A stretch of 64,000 nt of DNA from Sphingobacteriales bacterium (GTDB taxonomy: Bacteria; Bacteroidota; Bacteroidia; Chitinophagales; Chitinophagaceae), in assembly GCA_016200915.1 (NCBI GenBank), contig JACQDV010000018.1, positions 35,033-99,032 of the forward strand. Reading direction: 5' to 3'. Of the stretch, positions 31,232 to 39,367 are shown piece after piece. The position numbers were made by a program, and so were the translations under genes. Each line of letters opens with the position of its first letter. Positions within the stretch are counted from its first letter, which is position 1. A model generated the notes under the pieces. That model searched no databases. It had not been told where the DNA came from and worked only from the letters and a program-made list of their open reading frames with translations.

Positions 31232-32308
31232 GTGGTACACAATTTTAATTCTGGTCCAAGTATTTTACCAAAAGAAGTTTTTGAAGAAGCAAGCAAAGCC
31301 ATTATTGATTTTAACGGAACTGGTTTATCTATTTTAGAATTAGGTCATCGCACTTCTTTATTTGAAGCGGTGATGGATGAAGCTATTGCACTGACAAAAG
31401 AATTAATGCAGTTGGATAGCGATCATGAAGTATTGTTTTTACACGGAGGCGCTTCCACGCAGTTCTTCCAGGTACCAATGAATTTGCTGAATGAAAATGA
31501 AGTGGCTGCTTATACTGATACCGGTATATGGGCAACCAAAGCCATTAAAGAAGCCAAGCAATTTGGACATGTAGATATTGTATGCTCTGCAAAAGATAAA
31601 AACTATTCTTACCTGCCGAAAGATTTTGCAGTGGCACAAACTTCTAAATATTTACACCTTACCACCAATGAAACTATTGGCGGTGTTCAATGGCAGGATA
31701 TGAATCCTTTTTATGATGCCGGTGTTCCATTAGTAGCCGATATGAGCAGTGATATTCTCAGTCGCAAGTTAGACTTCAACAAGTTTGATCTTATTTATGC
31801 TGGTGCACAAAAAAACTTAGGCGCTGCAGGTGTAAATCTCGTTGTGGTTAATAGAAATATTTTAGGGAAAGTAAATCGTATCATTCCTTCCATGCTGGAT
31901 TACCGTATTCATATTGACAATGGTTCCATGCTTAATACTCCGCCAGTATTTGCGGTGTATGTTTGTATGCTCACTTTAAGATGGTTGAAAAAAAATGGTG
32001 GTGTAGAAGTGATGGAAAAACTAAATGAAGAAAAATCAGCATTGCTTTATAATACCATTGATTCACTACCCATCTTTACGCCAACAGTTGCCAAAGAAGA
32101 TCGTAGTAAAATGAATGTGGTATTCATCATTAAAGATGCAGCACAGGAAAAAGAATTTTTAGATGTCTGCAAAAAAGAAAATATTGTTGGTATTAAAGGC
32201 CACCGTACTGTTGGTGGTTTCCGGGCAAGTTTATACAATGCTATGCCGCTGAGTAGTGTGCAGGTGTTGTGCGATCTGATGAAAGATTTTGCAGCGAAGA
32301 AGGGATAA
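31232..32308 (+). CDS. serC: Phosphoserine aminotransferase
   Basis: A 358-residue PLP-dependent class V aminotransferase starting at a GTG (MVHNFNSGPSILP), where the family N-terminus FNxGPxxLP fixes the start. Further signatures are the phosphate-binding LFLHGGASTQFFQVPMNL and DMSSDIL, and the PLP lysine in YAGAQKNLGAAGVNLVVV; R/H residues near GIKGHRTVGGFRASLYNA bind the substrate. It converts 3-phosphohydroxypyruvate and glutamate to phosphoserine in serine biosynthesis. A DUF1015 gene, a frequent serine-gene neighbour in Bacteroidota, lies 1.4 kb downstream. Confidence 0.97.
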   Translation: MVHNFNSGPSILPKEVFEEASKAIIDFNGTGLSILELGHRTSLFEAVMDEAIALTKELMQLDSDHEVLFLHGGASTQFFQVPMNLLNENEVAAYTDTGIWATKAIKEAKQFGHVDIVCSAKDKNYSYLPKDFAVAQTSKYLHLTTNETIGGVQWQDMNPFYDAGVPLVADMSSDILSRKLDFNKFDLIYAGAQKNLGAAGVNLVVVNRNILGKVNRIIPSMLDYRIHIDNGSMLNTPPVFAVYVCMLTLRWLKKNGGVEVMEKLNEEKSALLYNTIDSLPIFTPTVAKEDRSKMNVVFIIKDAAQEKEFLDVCKKENIVGIKGHRTVGGFRASLYNAMPLSSVQVLCDLMKDFAAKKG

Positions 32309-32420
32309 ATTTTAGTGCAACTACTTATTTTTTGAAAAAATACCAGTTTGAGGTATTGTTTGATACTTATTTTCTTCACAGTTTTAGATATTAACAAGTC
32401 TTAATTTTTAAAAGAAAAAA

Positions 32421-33041
32421 TTGATGAACCCTTTTCTTATCATTCTTTTCCTTTTTTCTATTAATAAAATTTATGCCCAAAAAAGAGCATTAAAAAAAGA
32501 AATTCAGGTTTCAGTTGGTAAAAGTTTTCATGGAACCGGTGATATGAATGGCCTTTACTTTAATGTCCTATATGAAGAATACTTTAAAAAAAGGTTTTCA
32601 TGGTCATGTGGTATCGGAAGCACAATACATGATGGTTCCTTTCCGGTTTATTTCAATGATCCCAATAACCAGCCTATAGATGGCTCTGTAAGATATACAA
32701 CAGCAGGAGTGCAGGCTATTGGTAACATGGGATATAGTTTCCTGAAATCAGAAGAGAATACCTTACAAATTCGCACAGGAACCTTAATAAGGTATCAATC
32801 CTCCTCTTATTACGATGATGTAACAGTTTTATATCCGGCCGGTTCTGGGTTGCCAATACCGGTAGTAATTTTTCAAAATAAAACCCCGCAAAGAACCCTT
32901 GTGCTTGGAGGAAGTATTCAGTTGCTTTACAACTATACGCTGAAACACAATATTTCGTTAGGTCTGTTAGCAGGAATACAAACAGATACAAGGGGCGATA
33001 CTATCAGTCAATTATGTGCAGCCATTGGCAAAAAATTCTAA
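32421..33041 (+). CDS. Outer-membrane beta-barrel candidate
   Basis: A 206-residue protein with a signal peptide (MMNPFLIILFLFSINKIYAQ). It has alternating hydrophobic beta-strand patterns (EIQVSVGKSFHGTGDMNGLYFNVLYEEYF, FSWSCGIGSTIHDG, VLGGSIQLLYNYTLKHNISLGLLAGIQ) and a C-terminal phenylalanine (IGKKF) of the type used for outer-membrane insertion. The size suggests an 8-stranded barrel. I do not recognise a specific family. It overlaps the next ORF by 26 bp only if that ORF's upstream start is used; the likelier start leaves 28 bp. Confidence 0.65.
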   Translation: MMNPFLIILFLFSINKIYAQKRALKKEIQVSVGKSFHGTGDMNGLYFNVLYEEYFKKRFSWSCGIGSTIHDGSFPVYFNDPNNQPIDGSVRYTTAGVQAIGNMGYSFLKSEENTLQIRTGTLIRYQSSSYYDDVTVLYPAGSGLPIPVVIFQNKTPQRTLVLGGSIQLLYNYTLKHNISLGLLAGIQTDTRGDTISQLCAAIGKKF

Positions 33042-33069
33042 CTTTAATCATCTCCTTAAAATTCTTTTC

Positions 33070-33546
33070 ATGAAACCTGTTCTGTTACTATCCTGTTTAA
33101 TCTTTTCCACTGGTTTAACAGCACAATCTCCTTTTTTAAAAAACACTATTTATATTGAAGCAGGTGGAAATGGTTTATTTGGTTCGTTAAATTACGAAAG
33201 ACAATTAACCAGCAAGCCCGGAATTGGAATAAGGGCCGGAATCGGTTTCTATACTGAAAACGCATTTTATCTTACTCTTCCAGTTGGTGTCAATTATTTA
33301 TTTCCTTTAAACAATAAAAATTCTTTTATTGATGCCGGTATGGGAATAACCTGGTCAAAAGTAGATGGTAAAATTTTTGGTGAATCTAAAAACACCCGGG
33401 CAAATAGTTTTGTAAATTTTATTCCTTCCATTGGTTACAGAAAACACACTGTAAAAGACATGATGTGGCGGGTTAGCATAACCCCAATTATCAACAAAAA
33501 CTCTTTTTTCCCGTGGGCAGGCATAAGCATAGGTAAAATCTTTTAA
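33070..33546 (+). CDS. Second outer-membrane beta-barrel candidate
   Basis: A protein of about 158 residues from the ATG at 33070, chosen because it begins directly with a signal peptide (MKPVLLLSCLIFSTGLTAQ). The beta-rich remainder has TIYIEAGGNGLFGSLNYERQL, GIGIRAGIGFYTENAFYLTLPVGVNYLF and SFIDAGMGITWSKV, and ends ISIGKIF with a terminal Phe. It resembles the preceding gene in layout and may share a transcript with it; function is unknown. Confidence 0.68.
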   Translation: MKPVLLLSCLIFSTGLTAQSPFLKNTIYIEAGGNGLFGSLNYERQLTSKPGIGIRAGIGFYTENAFYLTLPVGVNYLFPLNNKNSFIDAGMGITWSKVDGKIFGESKNTRANSFVNFIPSIGYRKHTVKDMMWRVSITPIINKNSFFPWAGISIGKIF

Positions 33547-33746
33547 AATTGCCTGCAATATTTTTCAACCACAAACAATAAACTAAAAACCATAAACCCT
33601 TTTAGTTGCCTATACAACTGAAATACTACCATCCGTTTAGTGCAAATAGTTTATCTTGCGGCCTCCTTAATACCCTGCTGAAACATCTTGCCACATGAGA
33701 GAGAATGAAGCCTGGTTGCTTCATAGAAAAATCAGCGATAAAAATT

Positions 33747-34979
33747 ATGGCTACAATATCACCGTTCAAAGCACTGAGACCACAGGCTCCGTATGCCAAA
33801 CAAGTGGCCTCCAGACCTTATGATGTCCTTAATTCTAAAGAAGCAAAATTAGAAGCACAGGGCAACCCTGCTTCTTTTTTGCATATCACCAAATCAGAAA
33901 TTGACCTGCCGGATGATACGGATCTGTATTCCCCCGCAGTTTATAAAGCAGCAAAGGAAAATTTAACGGCTTCCATCTCCCGTGAAATGTTATTTCGTGA
34001 AAGCAAACCCTGTTATTATATCTATCAATTGATCATGAATGGCAGAAGTCAGACAGGTTTGGTTGCAGTATCTGCTGTGGATGATTATGAAAAAGACATC
34101 ATCAAAAAACATGAATTTACACGGCCAGATAAAGAAAACGATCGTATCAATCATATTAAAACAACTGGTGCACAAACCGGTAATGTTTTTTTAGCTTACC
34201 GTGATGTGGAGGCAATCAATGAACTGGTTGAAAAATGGAAGAAAGAAAAATCACCGGGGTATGATTTCATTGCAGATGATGATATACGTCATACCATTTG
34301 GGTGGTGAGTGATAATAAAACGATTGAAACAATTACCAGTTTATTCGCCGCCAATGTTCCCTGTACTTATATCGCTGATGGACATCATCGTGCTGCTTCT
34401 GCTGCAAAAGTTCGTGCTGCATTGGGTGATGAAGCAACAGAAGAAAGTGATTTCTTTTTAACCACTTTATTCCCGGCTGATCAATTAGCAATTCTGGATT
34501 ATAACCGTGTCATCAAAGATTTGAACGGATTGAGTGAAAAGGATTTAATTGAAAAATTAGAAGAAAAATTTACTGTAAAGAAATCTGTAAAAGCAGTTAA
34601 GCCTTCTTCTTTGCATGAGTTTGGAATGTATCTCAATAAAACATGGTACCAGCTCAACAGCAAAGAAGGAACTTACAGCAATGACCCAATCGGCATACTG
34701 GATGTAACCATTCTTCAAAACAATATATTGGACCCGGTCTTTAACATCAAAGATCAGCGTACTGATAAACGAATTGATTTTATTGGCGGCATCCGTGGAT
34801 TAGAAGAATTAGAGAACAGAGTAAACAGCGGTGAAATGGCTGTTGCTTTTAGTTTATACCCGGTAAGCATTCAGCAGTTGTTTGATATTGCAGATAGCGG
34901 TAATGTAATGCCTCCTAAAAGCACCTGGTTTGAACCTAAGCTGAGAGATGGCCTGCTTACTCATCTTATTTATGAATAA
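33747..34979 (+). CDS. DUF1015 family protein
   Basis: A protein of about 410 residues from the ATG at 33747 (MATISPFKALRP); the frame is open 14 codons earlier. Family motifs are PFKALRPQAPYAKQVASRPYDVLNSKEA at the start, TGLVAVSAVDDYEKDIIKKHEFTRPDKENDR, and the central YIADGHHRAASAAKV. DUF1015 genes are often near serA or serC in anaerobes and Bacteroidota, so a link to serine metabolism is suspected; the reaction is not known to me. There is no signal peptide; it is cytoplasmic. Confidence 0.9.
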   Translation: MATISPFKALRPQAPYAKQVASRPYDVLNSKEAKLEAQGNPASFLHITKSEIDLPDDTDLYSPAVYKAAKENLTASISREMLFRESKPCYYIYQLIMNGRSQTGLVAVSAVDDYEKDIIKKHEFTRPDKENDRINHIKTTGAQTGNVFLAYRDVEAINELVEKWKKEKSPGYDFIADDDIRHTIWVVSDNKTIETITSLFAANVPCTYIADGHHRAASAAKVRAALGDEATEESDFFLTTLFPADQLAILDYNRVIKDLNGLSEKDLIEKLEEKFTVKKSVKAVKPSSLHEFGMYLNKTWYQLNSKEGTYSNDPIGILDVTILQNNILDPVFNIKDQRTDKRIDFIGGIRGLEELENRVNSGEMAVAFSLYPVSIQQLFDIADSGNVMPPKSTWFEPKLRDGLLTHLIYE

Positions 34980-34981
34980 TG

Positions 34982-35134
34982 ACCTCACCCTCTTTCCCTC
35001 TCCTAAAGGGGAGGGACGGCGCTTTTGTACTAAGCCAACCAGTTTGCACTTCCAATTCAGCATTAATACTATCATAAGTTTTAATCATTGCTGTTTCTCC
35101 TTCTCCTTTAGGAGAGGGCTGGGGTGAGGTTTTA
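34982..35134. repeat. Pair of inverted CCTCACCC...CTCTCC repeats
   Basis: Directly after the DUF1015 stop codon, CCTCACCC-x-TTTCCCTCTCCTAAAGG reads rightwards; about 100 bp later CCTTTAGGAGAGGG-x-TGGGGTGAGG reads as its inverse. The two copies could form a large stem. The element type (CCTCACCCC...CTCTCCTAAAGG) recurs in this window at 53410-53452 and 55993-56022. Confidence 0.75.
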
Positions 35135-35180
35135 ACATTCTGCTTAAATTCTTACCATAAATAATTTGTAATCTTGCAGT

Positions 35181-35198
35181 GGAGACCTAACCGTCTCC
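35181..35198 (+). promoter_or_regulatory. Small hairpin in the leader of the TPR gene
   Basis: GGAGAC-CTAACC-GTCTCC, a 6-bp perfect stem 21 bp before the start codon. It may affect mRNA stability or translation; the evidence is only the dyad. Confidence 0.35.
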
Positions 35199-35218
35199 AT
35201 TGTTTTAATAAGAACTTT

Positions 35219-36229
35219 ATGAAGCAAACACTGGTTTTACTTTTCACCCTCTTCTTTATCGGGGCAAAGGCACAGGATGTAAAAGAATTGCAGGAAACAG
35301 CCCGCAACTTTATGAAAAGCGGCGATTTTGCCAATGCTATTCTCGTTTTACAAAAAGCGGCTGCACAGGATCCTAAGGATGTTGATATACAAAAAGACAT
35401 GGTACTGGCTTATTATTATAGTCGTGATTATGCCAATGCCAAAGTAGTGGTGGAAAAATTAATTGAGAGAGATAATGCCGATGTTCAATCTTTTCAGTTG
35501 GCAGGTAATGTATATAGGGCTTTGGAACAAAACAAGGAATGTGAGAAAGCTTACAAAAATGGACTGAAGAAGTTTCCTAACAGCGGAGCTTTATACAATG
35601 AGCTGGGTGAACTGCAATGGGGCAAAGGAAACAGTGAAGCCATTGAGCAATGGGAAAAAGGAATTGAAGTGGATCCCAATTACTCTGGCAACTATTACAA
35701 TGCAGCCAGGTATTATTTTGTAACTACTGATAGAGTGTGGGCTTTAATTTACGGAGAAATGTTTGTGAACATGGAAAGCTATTCCACCCGAACTGCAGAA
35801 ATAAAATCTTTATTGCTGGAAGCCTATAAAAAATTCTTTACCAATGATGCTGCATTAGCAAAGAAAGAAAGCAAGACAAAAGACAATGAATTTGCCAAAG
35901 CATTCATTGAAACAATCAATAAAAATGCATCAGCCATTATTGGCGGTATTACACCCGAAACTTTGGTAATGTTGCGCAGCCGTTTTATATTAGACTGGTT
36001 TGAAACAAATACCACCCGTTTCCCCAATCGTTTATTTGATCATCAGCGTCAGTTGTTACAGGAAGGAATGTTTGATGCCTATAATCAATGGCTGTTTGGT
36101 GCCGCTGATAATCTATCGCAATACGAAGCCTGGACCAAAACACACCAGGAAGAATACAACCAGTTTACGAAGCTGCAGCGCAATAAATTATTTAAAGTAC
36201 CACAAGGGCAATACTATCAAAAACTGTAA
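35219..36229 (+). CDS. Exported TPR-repeat protein
   Basis: A protein of about 336 residues from the ATG at 35219, which gives a signal peptide (MKQTLVLLFTLFFIGAKAQ). About five tetratricopeptide repeats follow between residues 20 and 190 (ARNFMKSGDFANAILVLQKAAAQDPKD, MVLAYYYSRDYANAKVVVEKLIERD, AGNVYRALEQNKECEKAYKNGLKKFP). A helical C-terminal half contains FETNTTRFPNRLFDHQRQLLQEGMFDAYNQWLFG. It is probably a periplasmic scaffold; the partner is unknown. Terminator-like hairpin follows. Confidence 0.85.
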   Translation: MKQTLVLLFTLFFIGAKAQDVKELQETARNFMKSGDFANAILVLQKAAAQDPKDVDIQKDMVLAYYYSRDYANAKVVVEKLIERDNADVQSFQLAGNVYRALEQNKECEKAYKNGLKKFPNSGALYNELGELQWGKGNSEAIEQWEKGIEVDPNYSGNYYNAARYYFVTTDRVWALIYGEMFVNMESYSTRTAEIKSLLLEAYKKFFTNDAALAKKESKTKDNEFAKAFIETINKNASAIIGGITPETLVMLRSRFILDWFETNTTRFPNRLFDHQRQLLQEGMFDAYNQWLFGAADNLSQYEAWTKTHQEEYNQFTKLQRNKLFKVPQGQYYQKL

Positions 36230-36256
36230 GTAACCTTCAAATAAAATTGAGAACCA

Positions 36257-36283
36257 CCCCCCAACAAGTTGGGGGGATTTTTA
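36257..36283 (+). terminator. Terminator after the TPR gene
   Basis: CCCCCCAA-CAAG-TTGGGGGG, an 8-bp GC-rich stem with a 4-base loop followed by ATTTTTATT. Confidence 0.85.
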
Positions 36284-36363
36284 TTGGTAATATCGAACCA
36301 CACACCTATTTTGCTGTTTTTTACTAAATTGTTGAAGTAAGACTCACTAAATCGCCGATTGCT

Positions 36364-38163
36364 ATGACTGAGCCAGGAAGACTTTTCGATTGTATTCAGT
36401 ACCATATAGAAAATGGACCCATTGATAATATGCTTGCTGCTAAAGAAAATGGCAAATGGCGTACTTATAGCACAGCAGAAGTAAAAACTATTGTTCATAA
36501 ACTGAGTGCCGGCTTAATCAATCTTGGTATTAGTGCTGGTGATATGACATCCGAAGGAAGAGATAAAGTAGCGATCCTCTGTAAAAATCGTCCTGAATGG
36601 ATTATGCTCGATATGGCTGTTCAGCAAATTGGTGGTTTGCTCACTCCTATATATCCAACCATTAATGTAAATGAACTGGAATATGTGCTGAATGATGCGC
36701 AGGTAAAAATCGTTTTTGTAAACGATGAAGACCTTTACCTGAAAGTATTAAGCTTAAAAGCAAGAGTGCCTTCTCTTACTGAGATATTTACATTTGAACA
36801 TGTGGCCAATGCTAAACACTGGAAAGAAGCACTCAATGCTTCCAATGATGAAGCCTTACAAAAAATTCCGGCTATTGCTGATAGAATTGGTTATAAAGAT
36901 TTAGCCACCATTATATACACATCGGGCACTACCGGTAAACCGAAAGGAGTAATGCTGAGTCATGAAAATATTTTGAGTAATGTAATGGCAAGTATTCCCT
37001 GTTTTCCCAAAGGTGAAAGACAAAGAGCATTAAGTTTTCTTCCGCTTAATCATATTTTTGAAAGGATGGTTACTTATCTCTATCTCTTTTCAGGAACAGC
37101 TGTTTATTATGCAGAAAGCCTGGATACCATTGGAGATAATTTAAAAGAAGTAAAACCCGATCTGTTTACAACGGTTCCCCGTTTATTGGAAAAAGTGTAT
37201 GATAAGATCATGCAGAAAGGAGCTGAACTAACAGGTACAAAAAGAAAATTATTTTACTGGGCACACGATCTTGCCACTAAATATGAAATCAATAAAGAAC
37301 TTGGCTTCTCTTATAATTTAAAACTTGCTATTGCCAATAAATTAGTGTTTAGTAAATGGAGAGAAGGTTTAGGTGACAATATTAAATGTATTATCACTGG
37401 TGGCGCTGCCTGCCAGGTAAGACTGATCCGCATCTTCACTGCCGCAAAAATTCCGGTAATGGAAGGTTATGGTTTAACAGAAACTTCTCCGGTAATGTGT
37501 GTGAATCGTATTGAAGTGGAAGGAAGAATGTTTGGTACAGTTGGGCCAACACTGAGTAATGTGGAAGTGAAGATCGCAGAAGATGGAGAAATTCTTTGTA
37601 AAGGACCCAATGTAATGGTGGGCTATTACAAAAATCCTGAACAAACAGCCGAAGTAATTAAAGATGGCTGGTTTTATACCGGCGATATTGGAATGCTGAT
37701 TGATGCTGATTACGGACCATACAAACAATATTTAAAAATTACTGATCGTAAAAAAGAATTATTCAAAACCAGCGGCGGTAAATATGTTGCTCCGTTACCC
37801 ATTGAAAGCAAGTTAAAAGAATCTCCTTTTATAGAACAGGTAATGGTAGTTGGCAGCGAAAGAAAATTTGTTGGTGCATTAATTATCCCAAGCTTCCCCA
37901 GTTTATTGGATTGGGCAAGAAAAAATGGAATTACAGAAACCAGTAATGAATCACTCATTCGCAATGAAAAAGTAAAACAGTTATTTACAGAACTGGTAGA
38001 GAACTTCAACAAATTCTTTAACCATGTGGAACAAATAAAAAAATTTGAACTGTTGCCGCAGGACTGGGCAGTGGAAACAGGAGAGTTAACACCCAAGCTC
38101 AGTCTTAAACGCAAAGTTATCATGGAGAAATATAAAGAGGCCGTTGAACGTATCTATGCCTGA
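36364..38163 (+). CDS. Long-chain acyl-CoA synthetase (AMP-binding)
   Basis: A 599-residue ANL-superfamily ligase. The ATP/AMP motif YTSGTTGKPKGVMLSH lies at about 184-199, YGLTETSPV at about 368, the YTGD motif in GWFYTGDIGML, and LKITDRKKELFKTSGGKYVAP before the C-terminal lid. The layout matches bacterial FadD15-type long-chain fatty acid ligases. It activates fatty acids to acyl-CoA for degradation or lipid synthesis, probably at the inner face of the membrane. It has no signal peptide. The metallophosphoesterase gene follows after 18 bp. Confidence 0.94.
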   Translation: MTEPGRLFDCIQYHIENGPIDNMLAAKENGKWRTYSTAEVKTIVHKLSAGLINLGISAGDMTSEGRDKVAILCKNRPEWIMLDMAVQQIGGLLTPIYPTINVNELEYVLNDAQVKIVFVNDEDLYLKVLSLKARVPSLTEIFTFEHVANAKHWKEALNASNDEALQKIPAIADRIGYKDLATIIYTSGTTGKPKGVMLSHENILSNVMASIPCFPKGERQRALSFLPLNHIFERMVTYLYLFSGTAVYYAESLDTIGDNLKEVKPDLFTTVPRLLEKVYDKIMQKGAELTGTKRKLFYWAHDLATKYEINKELGFSYNLKLAIANKLVFSKWREGLGDNIKCIITGGAACQVRLIRIFTAAKIPVMEGYGLTETSPVMCVNRIEVEGRMFGTVGPTLSNVEVKIAEDGEILCKGPNVMVGYYKNPEQTAEVIKDGWFYTGDIGMLIDADYGPYKQYLKITDRKKELFKTSGGKYVAPLPIESKLKESPFIEQVMVVGSERKFVGALIIPSFPSLLDWARKNGITETSNESLIRNEKVKQLFTELVENFNKFFNHVEQIKKFELLPQDWAVETGELTPKLSLKRKVIMEKYKEAVERIYA

Positions 38164-38181
38164 TAAAGAATAGTTTTTCCT

Positions 38182-39357
38182 ATGCATAAAAAATATTTTT
38201 CAAGAACGATTATTGTATTTGCATTGCTGCTCATCAATTGCCCCGGTACATTTGCACAAAAAAATGAAACAGTTACGGGCTATGTTTTCATTGACAATAA
38301 TCAGAATGGTATTAAAGACGGTAATGAAGAAGGCATAAAAAATGTTGCGGTATCTGACGAGGTAAATGTGGTTACTACAGATGTCAATGGATTTTATCAG
38401 TTGAGCAATTCAGGTTATGGAATCGTCTTCATCAGTTTGCCAGATGGATATACCACCAAAAATTTCTGGCAAAAAGCAAATAGCAATCTAAGCTTTGCAT
38501 TAACTAAAACTAAGCCGGTTACTTCTTTTAGTTTCATCCAGGCTTCTGATACACATATCAGTGAAAAGAGTTTGGAAAGAATGAATCGCTTCAGAGCATT
38601 AGTTGATTCAGTTAATCCATCATTAGTATTAATCACCGGCGACTTAGTAAGAGACGCACTTCGTGTTTCAGAAAAAGAAGCGACTGGTTATTATGATCTT
38701 TTTAAAAATGAAATTCAAAAAGTAAAACAACCTGTGTGGTTAGTTCCGGGCAACCATGAGATATTTGGCATAGAAAGGCATCTTTCATTAGTAAGTTCCA
38801 AAAATCCTTTGTACGGAAGAAATATGTACCGTTCTTATTTCGGCCCGGATTATTATTCCTTCAATTATGGTGGCGTACATTTTATCGCATTAAACAGTTT
38901 GGAATTTGAAGATCTGTGGTATTATGGAAGCATTGATTCTGTTCAGCTGGAATGGCTGAAAAAAGATATTGCCTTATTATCTCCTTCAACACCTGTTGTA
39001 ACATTTCAGCATGTTCCTTTTTTTACCGGAGGTATGAGTATTTCACCCTATGAACCCGATGGGCCCGGAAGAACATTGGAAAAAGAAAAAGGAGTAATTA
39101 AATTCCGCCATATAGTAACCAATGCACAGGATGTATTAGCCATTCTTAAAGATCGTAATTATCCATTAGCACTGGCAGGTCATTATCATTACCAGCAAAA
39201 ATTTAGTTTGGAAGGAGTACAAACACGGTTTGAACAAACAGCTGCCGTAATTGGTCCATCAGAAGAAGGTGTTATTAAAATGCCTTCGGGTATAACCTTA
39301 TATAAAGTTATCAATGGCAAAATAGATGAAGGCATTTTCATTTGGATGGATAAATAG
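38182..39357 (+). CDS. Secreted calcineurin-like metallophosphoesterase
   Basis: A 391-residue exported protein. The signal peptide is followed by a carboxypeptidase-regulatory-like or SdrD-B-like beta domain (TVTGYVFIDNNQNGIKDGNEEGIKNVAVSD, TTDVNGFYQL) to about residue 110. The metallophosphatase core then shows IQASDTHISE, LITGDLVRD, VPGNHEIF, FQHVPFF and GHYHYQQ, so the di-metal ligands D-x-H, GD, GNHE, H and GHxH are all present. It may hydrolyse phosphoesters such as those in nucleotides, lipids or teichoic-like polymers outside the cytoplasm. The gene lies 18 bp after the acyl-CoA ligase. Confidence 0.92.
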   Translation: MHKKYFSRTIIVFALLLINCPGTFAQKNETVTGYVFIDNNQNGIKDGNEEGIKNVAVSDEVNVVTTDVNGFYQLSNSGYGIVFISLPDGYTTKNFWQKANSNLSFALTKTKPVTSFSFIQASDTHISEKSLERMNRFRALVDSVNPSLVLITGDLVRDALRVSEKEATGYYDLFKNEIQKVKQPVWLVPGNHEIFGIERHLSLVSSKNPLYGRNMYRSYFGPDYYSFNYGGVHFIALNSLEFEDLWYYGSIDSVQLEWLKKDIALLSPSTPVVTFQHVPFFTGGMSISPYEPDGPGRTLEKEKGVIKFRHIVTNAQDVLAILKDRNYPLALAGHYHYQQKFSLEGVQTRFEQTAAVIGPSEEGVIKMPSGITLYKVINGKIDEGIFIWMDK

Positions 39358-39367
39358 TTTGCCAGTT

